DNA from: Parasphingorhabdus marina DSM 22363
Lineage (GTDB): Bacteria; Pseudomonadota; Alphaproteobacteria; Sphingomonadales; Sphingomonadaceae
NCBI RefSeq assembly: GCF_900128895.1
Contig: NZ_FSQW01000001.1
Location: forward strand, 1,302,001 to 1,366,000
Length of the DNA stretch: 64,000 bases
Direction: 5' to 3'
The notes beneath the pieces are model-generated. The model did not search any database. It saw nothing but the letters and a program-made list of their open reading frames with translations, and was not told the DNA's origin. The position numbers and the translations under genes were made by a program. How positions within the stretch are numbered: position 1 is the first letter of the stretch; each line of letters begins with the position of its first letter. This document shows, one piece after another, positions 1 through 6,785 of this stretch.

Positions 1-183
1 GCCCGGATTGTCGAAAGTGAGCTGCGTTCAGCGGAAATTTCGCCGATACACTGCCATGCATTGGCGCTTTCGGACAATATTGCCTCCGGCCTGGCACTGG
101 CATGGAAAGGCCTGCATGTTGCGGAACAACCCACCGAGGATGCTTTACTGTCTCTTCTCCCCCCTCTATGCTTCGCGCCCTGA
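1..183 (+). CDS. hemD: Uroporphyrinogen-III synthase, C-terminal end (partial)
   Basis: The frame is open from base 1 to the TGA at 181-183 and gives the last 60 residues of a protein that starts before the window. Pieces such as ALALSDNIASGLA and WKGLHVAEQPTEDALLSLL fit the closing helix and strand of uroporphyrinogen-III synthase, which closes and inverts one ring of hydroxymethylbilane in cytoplasmic haem synthesis. The next gene, 42 bp downstream, is the membrane-anchored coiled-coil protein that often follows hemD in alphaproteobacteria, which supports the call. The assignment rests on a short fragment, so the family is likely rather than certain. Confidence 0.72.
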   Translation, partial: ARIVESELRSAEISPIHCHALALSDNIASGLALAWKGLHVAEQPTEDALLSLLPPLCFAP

Positions 184-225
184 CCGACGGGTGATCTTTC
201 GGCAGCGGCCGCCAAAGGAGATGGG

Positions 226-1200
226 ATGAACCGGGACTATGAAAATCTGAGAAGCGCAGGCGGAAAAAGCAATCTGACCCGCAATGTGCTGATTCTCATG
301 ATCGTCGCATTCATTGGTGGTGCGATCCTTACCGGATGGATTCTCTCGCGTTACAATCCTTTTGATCCGGCCAGCGAAACAGTCGCGGTGGAAACACCGG
401 CGGCCGCCGAAGCGCAAGCCGCCGATGATCCGGCCGCTGCGCTGGCCAAACGCATTGATGCCGATGGCACAGTGTTGCCGGCACCAGCGCAAGTTCAGGA
501 GTCCGAACCGGAACCGCCGATTTTGACTCCCGATATCGAGCGGGCCCTGGCTGTTCGGGTTGCCGATCTGGAAGACCGGTTGTCGCGAATCAATGTGCAG
601 GCCCAGGCCGCTTCCGGAAATGCCGCCCGTGCGGAGGGCCTGCTGATTGCATTTGCGGCGCGCCGAGCCCTCGATCGGGGCTCGCCACTGGGATATATCG
701 AATCGCAATTGCGCTTGCGCTTTGGTGATGCGCAACCCAAGGCGGTCACGACGATTATCAACGCCTCCAGGGAGCCAGTAACGCTTGAAGAACTGGCGTC
801 CGGACTGGACGATATCGGACCCACATTGACTAGCGGATCCAGTGGCCAGGGCTTCTGGACCGATGTTCGCCGCGAACTTTCCGAACTGTTCGTGATCCGC
901 CGCGACGGTACGCCGTCTCCGGCACCCCAGCAGCGCCTGCTCCGCGCGGAGCGCTATGTCGAAAATGGCAATGTCGATGCAGCAATAACCGAAATCGACC
1001 GCTTGCCGGGAGATATTGAAAGCAATGAAACGGCAAGCGCCTGGATGGAGCAGGCACGGCGCTACAACGAAGCCCGGCGGGCACTGGATGTTATCGAAAC
1101 GGCGGCGATTCTGGAACCGCAACAATTGCGCACGGCGGAAGGATTGCGGGTGGAACAGCAGTCTCCACTGGCCCCTGTAGAGCCTATCCCTGCGCCCTGA
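226..1200 (+). CDS. Membrane-anchored coiled-coil protein (mitofilin/HemX-like) downstream of hemD
   Basis: 324 residues. A short basic N-terminus is followed by one hydrophobic span at about residues 20-41 (core LILMIVAFIGGAILTGWIL), an Ala/Pro/Glu-rich linker to about 95, then a charged helical segment (IERALAVRVADLEDRLSRI) and a mostly helical C-terminal domain ending in a Pro-rich tail. The layout fits an inner-membrane protein with one N-terminal anchor and a periplasmic coiled-coil body, as in the mitofilin/HemX-like proteins encoded after hemD. AAAGGAG lies 5 bases before the ATG. A direct role in haem synthesis is not shown. The gene ends 4 bp before the convergent thioesterase gene. 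Confidence 0.75.
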   Translation: MNRDYENLRSAGGKSNLTRNVLILMIVAFIGGAILTGWILSRYNPFDPASETVAVETPAAAEAQAADDPAAALAKRIDADGTVLPAPAQVQESEPEPPILTPDIERALAVRVADLEDRLSRINVQAQAASGNAARAEGLLIAFAARRALDRGSPLGYIESQLRLRFGDAQPKAVTTIINASREPVTLEELASGLDDIGPTLTSGSSGQGFWTDVRRELSELFVIRRDGTPSPAPQQRLLRAERYVENGNVDAAITEIDRLPGDIESNETASAWMEQARRYNEARRALDVIETAAILEPQQLRTAEGLRVEQQSPLAPVEPIPAP

Positions 1201-1204
1201 GACA

Positions 1205-1603
1205 CTATTCCGGACTGAGAAACAGTGCAGCGAGGGCAGGGGGTACTCTGACCGGCCGTCCCGTTGCCCGGTCAATTATCGCCCAGTTGGTCTTTGCTTC
1301 CACCTTGATATTGCCGTCCGGCCCGGTGAAGCAGACATTACGCCAGAAACGTGCGCCCTTGGGTGGTTCCGATATCCAGGTCCGGCCCGTCACGGTCTGT
1401 CCGGCCTCTACATTTCCGCGATAGTCAATCTCGTGCCGGGTCACGACCCAGATATAGCGATCGACATATTCCTGCGGTGCGACGGCATTCCAGTGGACTG
1501 TCGCGATATCCTGAATCCAGCGGACCCAGACCGCATTGTTGACATGACCCAGCTCGTCAATGTCGCTCTGCTGCGCGGTAATGTGGAGAAAATGCTCATT
1601 CAT
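1205..1603 (-). CDS. Acyl-CoA thioesterase, 4-hydroxybenzoyl-CoA thioesterase-type hotdog fold
   Basis: 132 residues from the ATG at 1603, the length usual for single-domain hotdog thioesterases. The catalytic loop D16-E-L-G-H-V-N-N is the 4HBT/YbgC signature, with Asp16 the expected general base or nucleophile; it is followed by the long hotdog helix. The ATG overlaps the TGA of the oligopeptidase gene as ATGA (1600-1603), so the two are probably translationally coupled. An open frame continues further upstream, but that would overlap the peptidase by 180 bp and adds nonsense sequence, so the short form is chosen. Acyl substrate unknown; cytoplasmic. Confidence 0.85.
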   Translation of the reverse strand: MNEHFLHITAQQSDIDELGHVNNAVWVRWIQDIATVHWNAVAPQEYVDRYIWVVTRHEIDYRGNVEAGQTVTGRTWISEPPKGARFWRNVCFTGPDGNIKVEAKTNWAIIDRATGRPVRVPPALAALFLSPE

Positions 1604-3777
1604 TCGGACGGTTTGGTCATGCCCATTTGCCAGAGAATGAAGGCAAATTCTTCGGCCGTTTCCTGCACCCGGTTCCATCGCCCCGATTTTCCGCCATGGC
1701 CCGCTCCCATGTTCATTTTCATCAGCAGCATATTGCCGTCTGTCTTGGTAGCGCGCAATTTGGCGGTCCATTTTGCCGGTTCCCAATAGGTGACGCGCGG
1801 GTCATTGAGGCCACCCGTGATCAGCATCGGCGGATAATCCTGCGCGCTGACCTGGTCATATGGGGAATAGCTGCGGATATATTCAAATGCCGCCTTGTCG
1901 GTGATGGGGTTGCCCCATTCCGGCCATTCGCCAGGAGTAAGGGGTAGACTGTCGTCCAGCATGGTATTGAGTACGTCAACAAAGGGGACGTGCGCTACGA
2001 CCGCTCCCCACAGATCCGGATCGCTGTTGACCACCGCGCCCATGAGCTCGCCGCCAGCCGAACCGCCGGAGGCACTGATCCGGCCTTCGGAGGTGTAGCC
2101 TTTCGCAGCAAGGCCTTTGGCAACATCCACAAAGTCATTGAACGTGTTGGTCCGCTGCATCAACTTACCCTGCAGATACCACTCGCGGCCCAGGTCGTCG
2201 CCGCCACGGATATGCGCGATCGCGTAGATGAAACCGCGATCAACCAGCGACAGGCGGCTGGTCGAGAAGCTGGGCGGAACGGCATAGCCATAGGCCCCGT
2301 AGGCATAGAGGTGAAGCGGCGCGGATCCGTCCAGTCTGGTCCCCTTTTTGTAGACCAGAGACACCGGGACCATGGCGCCATCCCGCGCCTTGATGGCCAG
2401 GCGTTCGGTGGCGTAGAGTTCCGCGTCATAGCCAGACGGAATCTCCTGGACCTTCAGCGTTTCCAGCTGCTTGTCGGCGAGATGATAGTCGTAGACCGTA
2501 TCTGGCGTGACCATCGACTCATAGCTCAGCCGCAGCTTGTCCACGTCATATTCCGGATTGTTGCTCAGGCCGGCATTGTAGCTGGCTTCCGGAAAGGCGA
2601 TCCGTTGCACGTCTGAGGGATCGGACCAGGATCGGATTTCAACCTGATCAAGCCCATTCTGCCGGCCTTCGGTGACAAAGAATTGCCTGAAGGCGGTCAT
2701 GCCAGTGAGATAAAATTCATCCGAACCGGCAATCACGGTGGTCCATTCTCCCGGGTTGTCGATCGACGCGCTGGCCAGCCGGAAATTCACATGATCATCA
2801 TTGGTCAGAATGTACAATTTGCCATCATGTTCCTCGACGGAATATTCGCGACCTTTCTGTCGCCTGGAAACCAGAATGGGATCCGCCGTCGGATCATTTG
2901 CGGGCACAAGCCGCACTTCGCTGGTTTCATTGTCGCCAGTGGCAATGGTGATATATTTCTCTGACTGGGTCAGACCGATGCCGACCGTGAAACCGTCCTG
3001 CTCTTCCTTGTAGAGCTCGATATCCTTGGACACATCAGTGCCCAGAACATGCAGCCGTGCATTGTCGGTCCGCCAGTTGGCATTGGCGAGGCCGTAAAGC
3101 AGGCTTTGGGAATCTGCCGACCAGACCAGGCTGGAAAGAGTCCCGGGGATGATGTCAGGCAGTTCTTCGCCTGTCACCAGATTGCGAATATGGACATCAA
3201 ATCGCTCGGAGCCATTATCGTCATAGGAATAGGCCAGCAAATTGCCATCCGGCGAAACCGAGAACGCACCTAGCCGGAAATATTCCTTACCCTCGGCCAA
3301 CGCGTTTTCATCAAGGATCAACAGTTCCTCGCTGCCTTCCACGGCACGCTTGCGATACCATTTGCGATATTGCGCACCCTCATCGAAACGCGTCCAATAT
3401 GTCCAGTCGCCATCCTTTTGGGGAACGGAAGAATCATCTTCCTTGATTCTGGCCTTCATTTCTTCGAACAGTGTTTCGGTCAACGCCTTCTGCCCCGCCA
3501 TGTTCTGCTCGAACCAGCGATTTTCCTCCTTCAGATAGGCGAGCACATCTTCATCGTCGATTTTCGGGTAACTCTGATCCTTGAGCCAGTGCCAGGGATC
3601 GCTGATCGTGTAACCGTGGCGTTCGAAACTATAAGGGCGCTGCTCAGCGACAGGTGCTTTTTCCAGTTTTGTTGTCATATTCTCTTCTGTTTTTTCGGAT
3701 TGGGCAAGGGCCGGGCCGGGCAAGGACAAAGCCGTCGATATCAGGGCTCCGGCAAACAGGAGAATTGTCTGTTTCAT
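1600..3777 (-). CDS. ptrB: Oligopeptidase B-type S9 peptidase with signal peptide
   Basis: 725 residues. An N-terminal signal (hydrophobic core LLFAGALISTALSLP, cleavage near ALA-QSE) points to periplasmic export. Then comes an S9A beta-propeller and a C-terminal alpha/beta hydrolase. The catalytic triad is visible: Ser573 in GGSAGG, Asp659 in GGLNDPRV and His694 in GAGHGG. The strip PLTPGEWPEWGNP is typical of oligopeptidase B, which cuts short peptides after Lys or Arg. The length is normal for the family. The gene is divergent from the Xaa-Pro aminopeptidase gene across 89 bp, so this locus is a pair of peptide-degrading functions. The thioesterase gene is coupled at its 3' end. Confidence 0.88.
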   Translation of the reverse strand: MKQTILLFAGALISTALSLPGPALAQSEKTEENMTTKLEKAPVAEQRPYSFERHGYTISDPWHWLKDQSYPKIDDEDVLAYLKEENRWFEQNMAGQKALTETLFEEMKARIKEDDSSVPQKDGDWTYWTRFDEGAQYRKWYRKRAVEGSEELLILDENALAEGKEYFRLGAFSVSPDGNLLAYSYDDNGSERFDVHIRNLVTGEELPDIIPGTLSSLVWSADSQSLLYGLANANWRTDNARLHVLGTDVSKDIELYKEEQDGFTVGIGLTQSEKYITIATGDNETSEVRLVPANDPTADPILVSRRQKGREYSVEEHDGKLYILTNDDHVNFRLASASIDNPGEWTTVIAGSDEFYLTGMTAFRQFFVTEGRQNGLDQVEIRSWSDPSDVQRIAFPEASYNAGLSNNPEYDVDKLRLSYESMVTPDTVYDYHLADKQLETLKVQEIPSGYDAELYATERLAIKARDGAMVPVSLVYKKGTRLDGSAPLHLYAYGAYGYAVPPSFSTSRLSLVDRGFIYAIAHIRGGDDLGREWYLQGKLMQRTNTFNDFVDVAKGLAAKGYTSEGRISASGGSAGGELMGAVVNSDPDLWGAVVAHVPFVDVLNTMLDDSLPLTPGEWPEWGNPITDKAAFEYIRSYSPYDQVSAQDYPPMLITGGLNDPRVTYWEPAKWTAKLRATKTDGNMLLMKMNMGAGHGGKSGRWNRVQETAEEFAFILWQMGMTKPSE

Positions 3778-3866
3778 ATCTGTCCTCTTCAGCGAAATCG
3801 GTGGCGAAAATCGTCTGAAACACCTATGTGTTGCCCTAGAGGCGAATTCAAGGAGTTTCCCTGCCC
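3778..3866. promoter_or_regulatory. Divergent promoter region between ptrB and pepP-like genes
   Basis: This 89-bp gap separates two genes transcribed away from each other, so it must carry both promoters. AGGAG at 3851-3855 serves the plus-strand start at 3867 with 11 bases of spacing. AGAGGACAG on the minus strand serves the start at 3777. I see no clear -35/-10 pair or palindrome. Confidence 0.5.
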
Positions 3867-5657
3867 ATGTTGATGTCTACCTATGAAGCGAGACTTGCCG
3901 CATTGCGCGAGCAAATGGCGAAAGATGGACTGGATGGCTTTGTTGTTCCGATTTGTGACGAGCATATGAGCGAATATGTCGGCGATTATGCGCAGCGCCT
4001 GGCCTGGCTGACCGGCTTTGGCGGATCCGCCGGCTCTGCTGTTGTGCTGAAAGACAAGGCGGCCATTTTTGTCGACGGCCGATACACCATCCAGGTGCGC
4101 GATCAGGTCGATGGCAAACTCTATGAATATGTCGGGACAGCCGAGCAAAGCGTCATCGGATGGCTTGGGGAACATGCACCGGCTGGATCAAGCATTGGTT
4201 ATGATGCGTGGTTGCATACCAAGGACTGGGCGAAATCGGCTTCGGCAAAACTGGCCAAGCGAGATGCGAAACTGGTTGCTGTAGAAGCCAATCCACTCGA
4301 TGTTATTTGGGAAGACCAGCCGGAGCCCTCGCTCGCGAAGCTGGATGTTCAGCCCGACGAGTTTGCGGGCAAGTCGGCTGCTGACAAGCGGGCAGACATT
4401 GCGGACTGGCTGAAAGGTGAGGGTCTTGATGCGACGGTGATCGCTGCTCTTGATTCCGTGGCCTGGGCTTTCAATATCCGCGGCAAGGATATCAGCAACA
4501 CACCGGTCCCGCGCAGCTATGCCATCGTCAAGGCTGACGGCAATGCCGAGCTGTTTGTGGCACCCGAGAAACTGACCGACGAGGTGCGCGTACATCTCGG
4601 CAATGCCGTCACGATCCGGAACTATGGTGACTTTCCGGATGCCCTCGCCGAATATGGTGAACAGAATATCGGCGTGGATCCGGAGCGGTCGGTTGCGGCG
4701 ATATTCGAAAAACTGGAAGCGGCAGGGGCCAAAGTCGTCCAGAAACGCGACCCGACGATATTGGCAAAGGCGATCAAGAATGACGCCGAAATCTGTGGAC
4801 ACAGGGCGGCCCAGGCGCGCGACGGTGCGGCGCTGAGCCGGTTCCTGCACTGGTTTGCCGAGGAGGCGGACAAAGGCGGGCATGATGAGTTGTCGGTTGC
4901 CGCCAAGCTCGCGGAATTCCGGGGACAGTCCGACAAGCTGATGGACCTGTCCTTCCGGACGATTTCCGGCGCCGGGCCGAACGGCGCCCTGTGTCATTAC
5001 AGCGTCAATGAAGAAACCAACCGCAAGATCGAAACAGGTACGCTCTATCTGGTCGACAGCGGCGGGCAATATCGCGACGGAACCACCGACGTGACCCGAA
5101 CGATGGCGGTGGGTGAGCCGACTGAGGAGATGATCAAGCGCTATACGCAGGTTTTGCAGGGTCATATCGCGCTGGCAAAGGCGGTCTTCCCGAAAGGCAC
5201 CACCGGCGGCCAGCTGGATATCCTTGCCAGGCAATATCTGTGGGCCGACGGGGTCGATTATGCTCATGGCACCGGTCATGGTGTGGGTGCTTATCTGTCC
5301 GTCCACGAAGGACCGCAACGCATTGCGGCATTCGGCGGTTTCAACGAGCCGCTGGTCGCCGGGATGATTTGCTCGAACGAGCCCGGCTATTACAAGGACG
5401 ACGCTTTTGGCATTCGGATCGAGAATCTGATCCTCGTCGAGGAACGCGACGTCCAGGGTGCGGAGCAGCAGATGCTGGGTTTTGAAACGCTGACATTTGC
5501 CCCGCTCGACCGGCGTCTGATCAATCTCGACATGCTCTCCGAAAGCCAGCGTGCGTGGGTTGACGCCTATCATCAGCAAGTGATGACCATAATTGGACCA
5601 CAGCTTGAGGGCGATGCGCTGGCCTGGCTCCAGTCGCAATGTGCACCGCTCGCCTGA
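3867..5657 (+). CDS. Xaa-Pro aminopeptidase (aminopeptidase P, M24 family), three-domain form
   Basis: 596 residues, the size of the long three-domain aminopeptidase P enzymes (two creatinase-like N-terminal domains plus a pita-bread catalytic domain), which remove an N-terminal residue before proline. Metal ligands of M24 are in order: Asp in VDSGGQYRDG, Asp in GTTDVTRT, His in GTGHGVG, Glu in NEPGYY and Glu in GIRIENL. There is no signal peptide, so it is cytoplasmic. The start is set by AGGAG 11 bases before ATG 3867; a second ATG at 3873 is possible but would be 17 bases away. The thioesterase gene starts 10 bp after the stop. Confidence 0.92.
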   Translation: MLMSTYEARLAALREQMAKDGLDGFVVPICDEHMSEYVGDYAQRLAWLTGFGGSAGSAVVLKDKAAIFVDGRYTIQVRDQVDGKLYEYVGTAEQSVIGWLGEHAPAGSSIGYDAWLHTKDWAKSASAKLAKRDAKLVAVEANPLDVIWEDQPEPSLAKLDVQPDEFAGKSAADKRADIADWLKGEGLDATVIAALDSVAWAFNIRGKDISNTPVPRSYAIVKADGNAELFVAPEKLTDEVRVHLGNAVTIRNYGDFPDALAEYGEQNIGVDPERSVAAIFEKLEAAGAKVVQKRDPTILAKAIKNDAEICGHRAAQARDGAALSRFLHWFAEEADKGGHDELSVAAKLAEFRGQSDKLMDLSFRTISGAGPNGALCHYSVNEETNRKIETGTLYLVDSGGQYRDGTTDVTRTMAVGEPTEEMIKRYTQVLQGHIALAKAVFPKGTTGGQLDILARQYLWADGVDYAHGTGHGVGAYLSVHEGPQRIAAFGGFNEPLVAGMICSNEPGYYKDDAFGIRIENLILVEERDVQGAEQQMLGFETLTFAPLDRRLINLDMLSESQRAWVDAYHQQVMTIIGPQLEGDALAWLQSQCAPLA

Positions 5658-5667
5658 CGGAGAAATC

Positions 5668-6150
5668 ATGACAGAATCACAGAACTCCCGGGAGGGATTC
5701 CGGCTGATAACGCCATTGCGGGTCCGCTATGCCGAAGCAGACATGCAGGGCATCGTCTTCAATGCCAACTATCTCGCCTTTGCCGATGTCGGCGTGACCG
5801 AATATTTTCGGGCGCTGGTCGGGGCGCAGGGCAATGAGGACTCTCTCGGCAAGTTTCTCGAGCTTTTTGGCGGCGACAACTGGGTCCGGCATGCGGAGGT
5901 CGACTTTCATGCCCCGGCCAAAGCCGATGACATGATCGACATTTGCCTCCGGATTACGCGTTTCGGGCGGACCAGCTATTCCGCACTGGCACACATTGTC
6001 CGGGACGACACGCTACTCAACGTGATCAAGCTGACTTATGTCTGGTTTGATCCTGCGACCGAAAAAGTCACGCCGGTCTCCCCAAAATTCATCGAAGCGG
6101 TCACCGAATTTGAAATTATCGCACCCGAACTCGCCGCTGTTCACGCCTGA
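5668..6150 (+). CDS. Acyl-CoA thioesterase, hotdog fold (second copy)
   Basis: 160 residues from ATG 5668, which has GGAG five bases upstream (CGGAGAAATCATG). The segment VRYAEAD25MQGIVFN matches the catalytic loop of the 4-hydroxybenzoyl-CoA thioesterase/YbgC family. It probably hydrolyses short or aromatic acyl-CoA thioesters in the cytoplasm. It follows the aminopeptidase gene by 10 bp and is likely co-transcribed. Earlier in-frame starts lie inside the aminopeptidase gene and lack a ribosome site. Its 3' end overlaps the 3' end of the small minus-strand gene by 10 bp. Confidence 0.85.
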   Translation: MTESQNSREGFRLITPLRVRYAEADMQGIVFNANYLAFADVGVTEYFRALVGAQGNEDSLGKFLELFGGDNWVRHAEVDFHAPAKADDMIDICLRITRFGRTSYSALAHIVRDDTLLNVIKLTYVWFDPATEKVTPVSPKFIEAVTEFEIIAPELAAVHA

Positions 6151-6299
6151 TTTTCAGGTGATCCCCTGGCTTTTTCGGCATCCAGTGTCCGAGACTGGGC
6201 CTTGCGCCGACGCAGATTGGCCCGAAGCTGTTCGGCAAGCCGTTCAGCCTTCTCGGCTTCCTTGCGCTTCTTTTCCGATGGAGATTGAGGCCTGGCCAT
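6141..6299 (-). CDS. Small charged helical protein (sphingomonad hypothetical)
   Basis: 52 residues from ATG 6299: MARPQSPSEKKRKEAEKAER followed by an Arg/Lys/Glu-rich helix (LAEQLRANLRRRKAQSR). I do not know a function. Short proteins with this basic helix are, in my recollection, common next to thioesterase or tRNA genes in sphingomonads. An open frame extends 20 codons further upstream, but that part is hydrophobic and unrelated in character. The high charge suggests nucleic-acid or ribosome contact, which is inference only. It converges with the thioesterase gene and overlaps it by 10 bp. Confidence 0.6.
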   Translation of the reverse strand: MARPQSPSEKKRKEAEKAERLAEQLRANLRRRKAQSRTLDAEKARGSPENQA

Positions 6300-6340
6300 G
6301 GCAAACACGTGCCATTGCCCCCAGAAAAATGCAACTCCGC

Positions 6341-6369
6341 TTGACAAGAGCTTAACCATTTGGTCTTAG
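6341..6369 (+). promoter_or_regulatory. Candidate sigma-70-type promoter of the tRNA-Thr gene
   Basis: TTGACA at 6341-6346 is a perfect -35 element. A weak -10 candidate, TCTTAG, lies 17 bp downstream at 6364-6369. The mature tRNA begins about 40 bases later. The -10 match is poor, so the call rests mostly on the -35 element and position. Confidence 0.4.
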
Positions 6370-6409
6370 GCGCGAGGCTCGGAGCAGGCGGCTCCGGCAT
6401 CAAGATAGT

Positions 6410-6484
6410 GCTGCTGTAGCTCAGTGGTAGAGCGCGTCATTGGTAATGACGAGGTCGGGAGTTCAATTCTCCCTAGCAGCACCA
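6410..6484 (+). tRNA. tRNA-Thr: tRNA-Thr (anticodon GGT)
   Basis: A complete cloverleaf can be folded. Acceptor stem GCTGCTG (6410-6416) pairs with TAGCAGC (6474-6480) with one G-U. The D arm begins GCTC, and the anticodon stem CGTCA/TGACG encloses the loop TTGGTAA with anticodon GGT. The T arm GGGAG-TTCAATT-CTCCC is perfect. Discriminator A is followed by an encoded CCA at 6482-6484. It decodes ACC and ACT threonine codons. A run of six T follows directly. Confidence 0.97.
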
Positions 6485-6530
6485 TTTTTTGCGATGAAGA
6501 AATTGTCCCGGGGACAATCACCGCAAAAAA
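6485..6530. repeat. Nested inverted repeats just after tRNA-Thr
   Basis: Outer arms TTTTTTGCG (6485-6493) and CGCAAAAAA (6522-6530) are perfect complements. Inside them ATTGTCCC (6502-6509) and GGGACAAT (6511-6518) form a second perfect 8-bp pair around a single G. The structure could end transcription from the tRNA, since the T run directly follows the tRNA, or it could be part of a mobile-element end. Confidence 0.7.
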
Positions 6531-6554
6531 CCCACGAGTCGGATCGTGACGCTG

Positions 6555-6584
6555 AAGGTGACACAAGTGACAGTGTGTCACCTT
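6555..6584. repeat. Perfect 10-bp inverted repeat
   Basis: AAGGTGACAC (6555-6564) and GTGTCACCTT (6575-6584) are perfect complements around a 10-base spacer. It lies in the non-coding stretch between tRNA-Thr and the restriction-modification gene. There is no T run, so it is not a simple terminator. Confidence 0.7.
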
Positions 6585-6644
6585 GCCGGTACCGGAAATT
6601 TCGCCATATATTTCAGAGTGTTGAGCATCGAACAGCAGGATGAG

Positions 6645-6711
6645 TTCCGGTTGACACATTGCCGGAACCGCCTCGCCTGCGGGCGCAAGCGGGAGATGGC
6701 GTGAACCGGAA
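6645..6711. repeat. Inverted repeat, 8-bp arms, long loop
   Basis: TTCCGGTT (6645-6652) pairs with AACCGGAA (6704-6711) across about 50 bases that include a GC-rich segment. It is one of five inverted repeats in this 300-bp stretch. No reading frame here looks like a gene. Confidence 0.5.
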
Positions 6712-6723
6712 ACATGCAAGGCG

Positions 6724-6748
6724 GTCATGATAACAGGCATATCATGAC
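6724..6748. repeat. Perfect 8-bp inverted repeat
   Basis: GTCATGAT (6724-6731) and ATCATGAC (6741-6748) are perfect complements around a 9-base spacer. It lies 34 bp beyond the stop of the restriction-modification gene. Confidence 0.6.
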
Positions 6749-6757
6749 GTGGACGGT

Positions 6758-6785
6758 GTAGGACAGGGGGACGGATTTGTCCTAC
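6758..6785 (-). terminator. Hairpin at the 3' end of the restriction-modification gene
   Basis: GTAGGACA (6758-6765) and TGTCCTAC (6778-6785) are perfect complements with a 12-base loop. The stem includes the TAG stop codon of the minus-strand gene (6782-6784). No U run follows on the minus strand, so this may protect the mRNA end rather than act as an intrinsic terminator. Confidence 0.4.

Noticed and set aside
166-1275. Long minus-strand frame opposite the hemD-linked membrane protein gene
   Set aside because: It is antisense to a gene with signal-anchor, ribosome site and normal composition; its product is Arg/Cys-rich and has no domain.
4188-5669. 493-codon minus-strand frame opposite the aminopeptidase gene
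   Set aside because: Shadow frame of a GC-rich gene whose plus-strand product has all M24 metal ligands.
6366-6740. Minus-strand frame of 124 codons across the tRNA-Thr
   Set aside because: Its segment GRIELPTSSLPMTRSTTELQ is the antisense translation of the tRNA itself, a well-known artefact.
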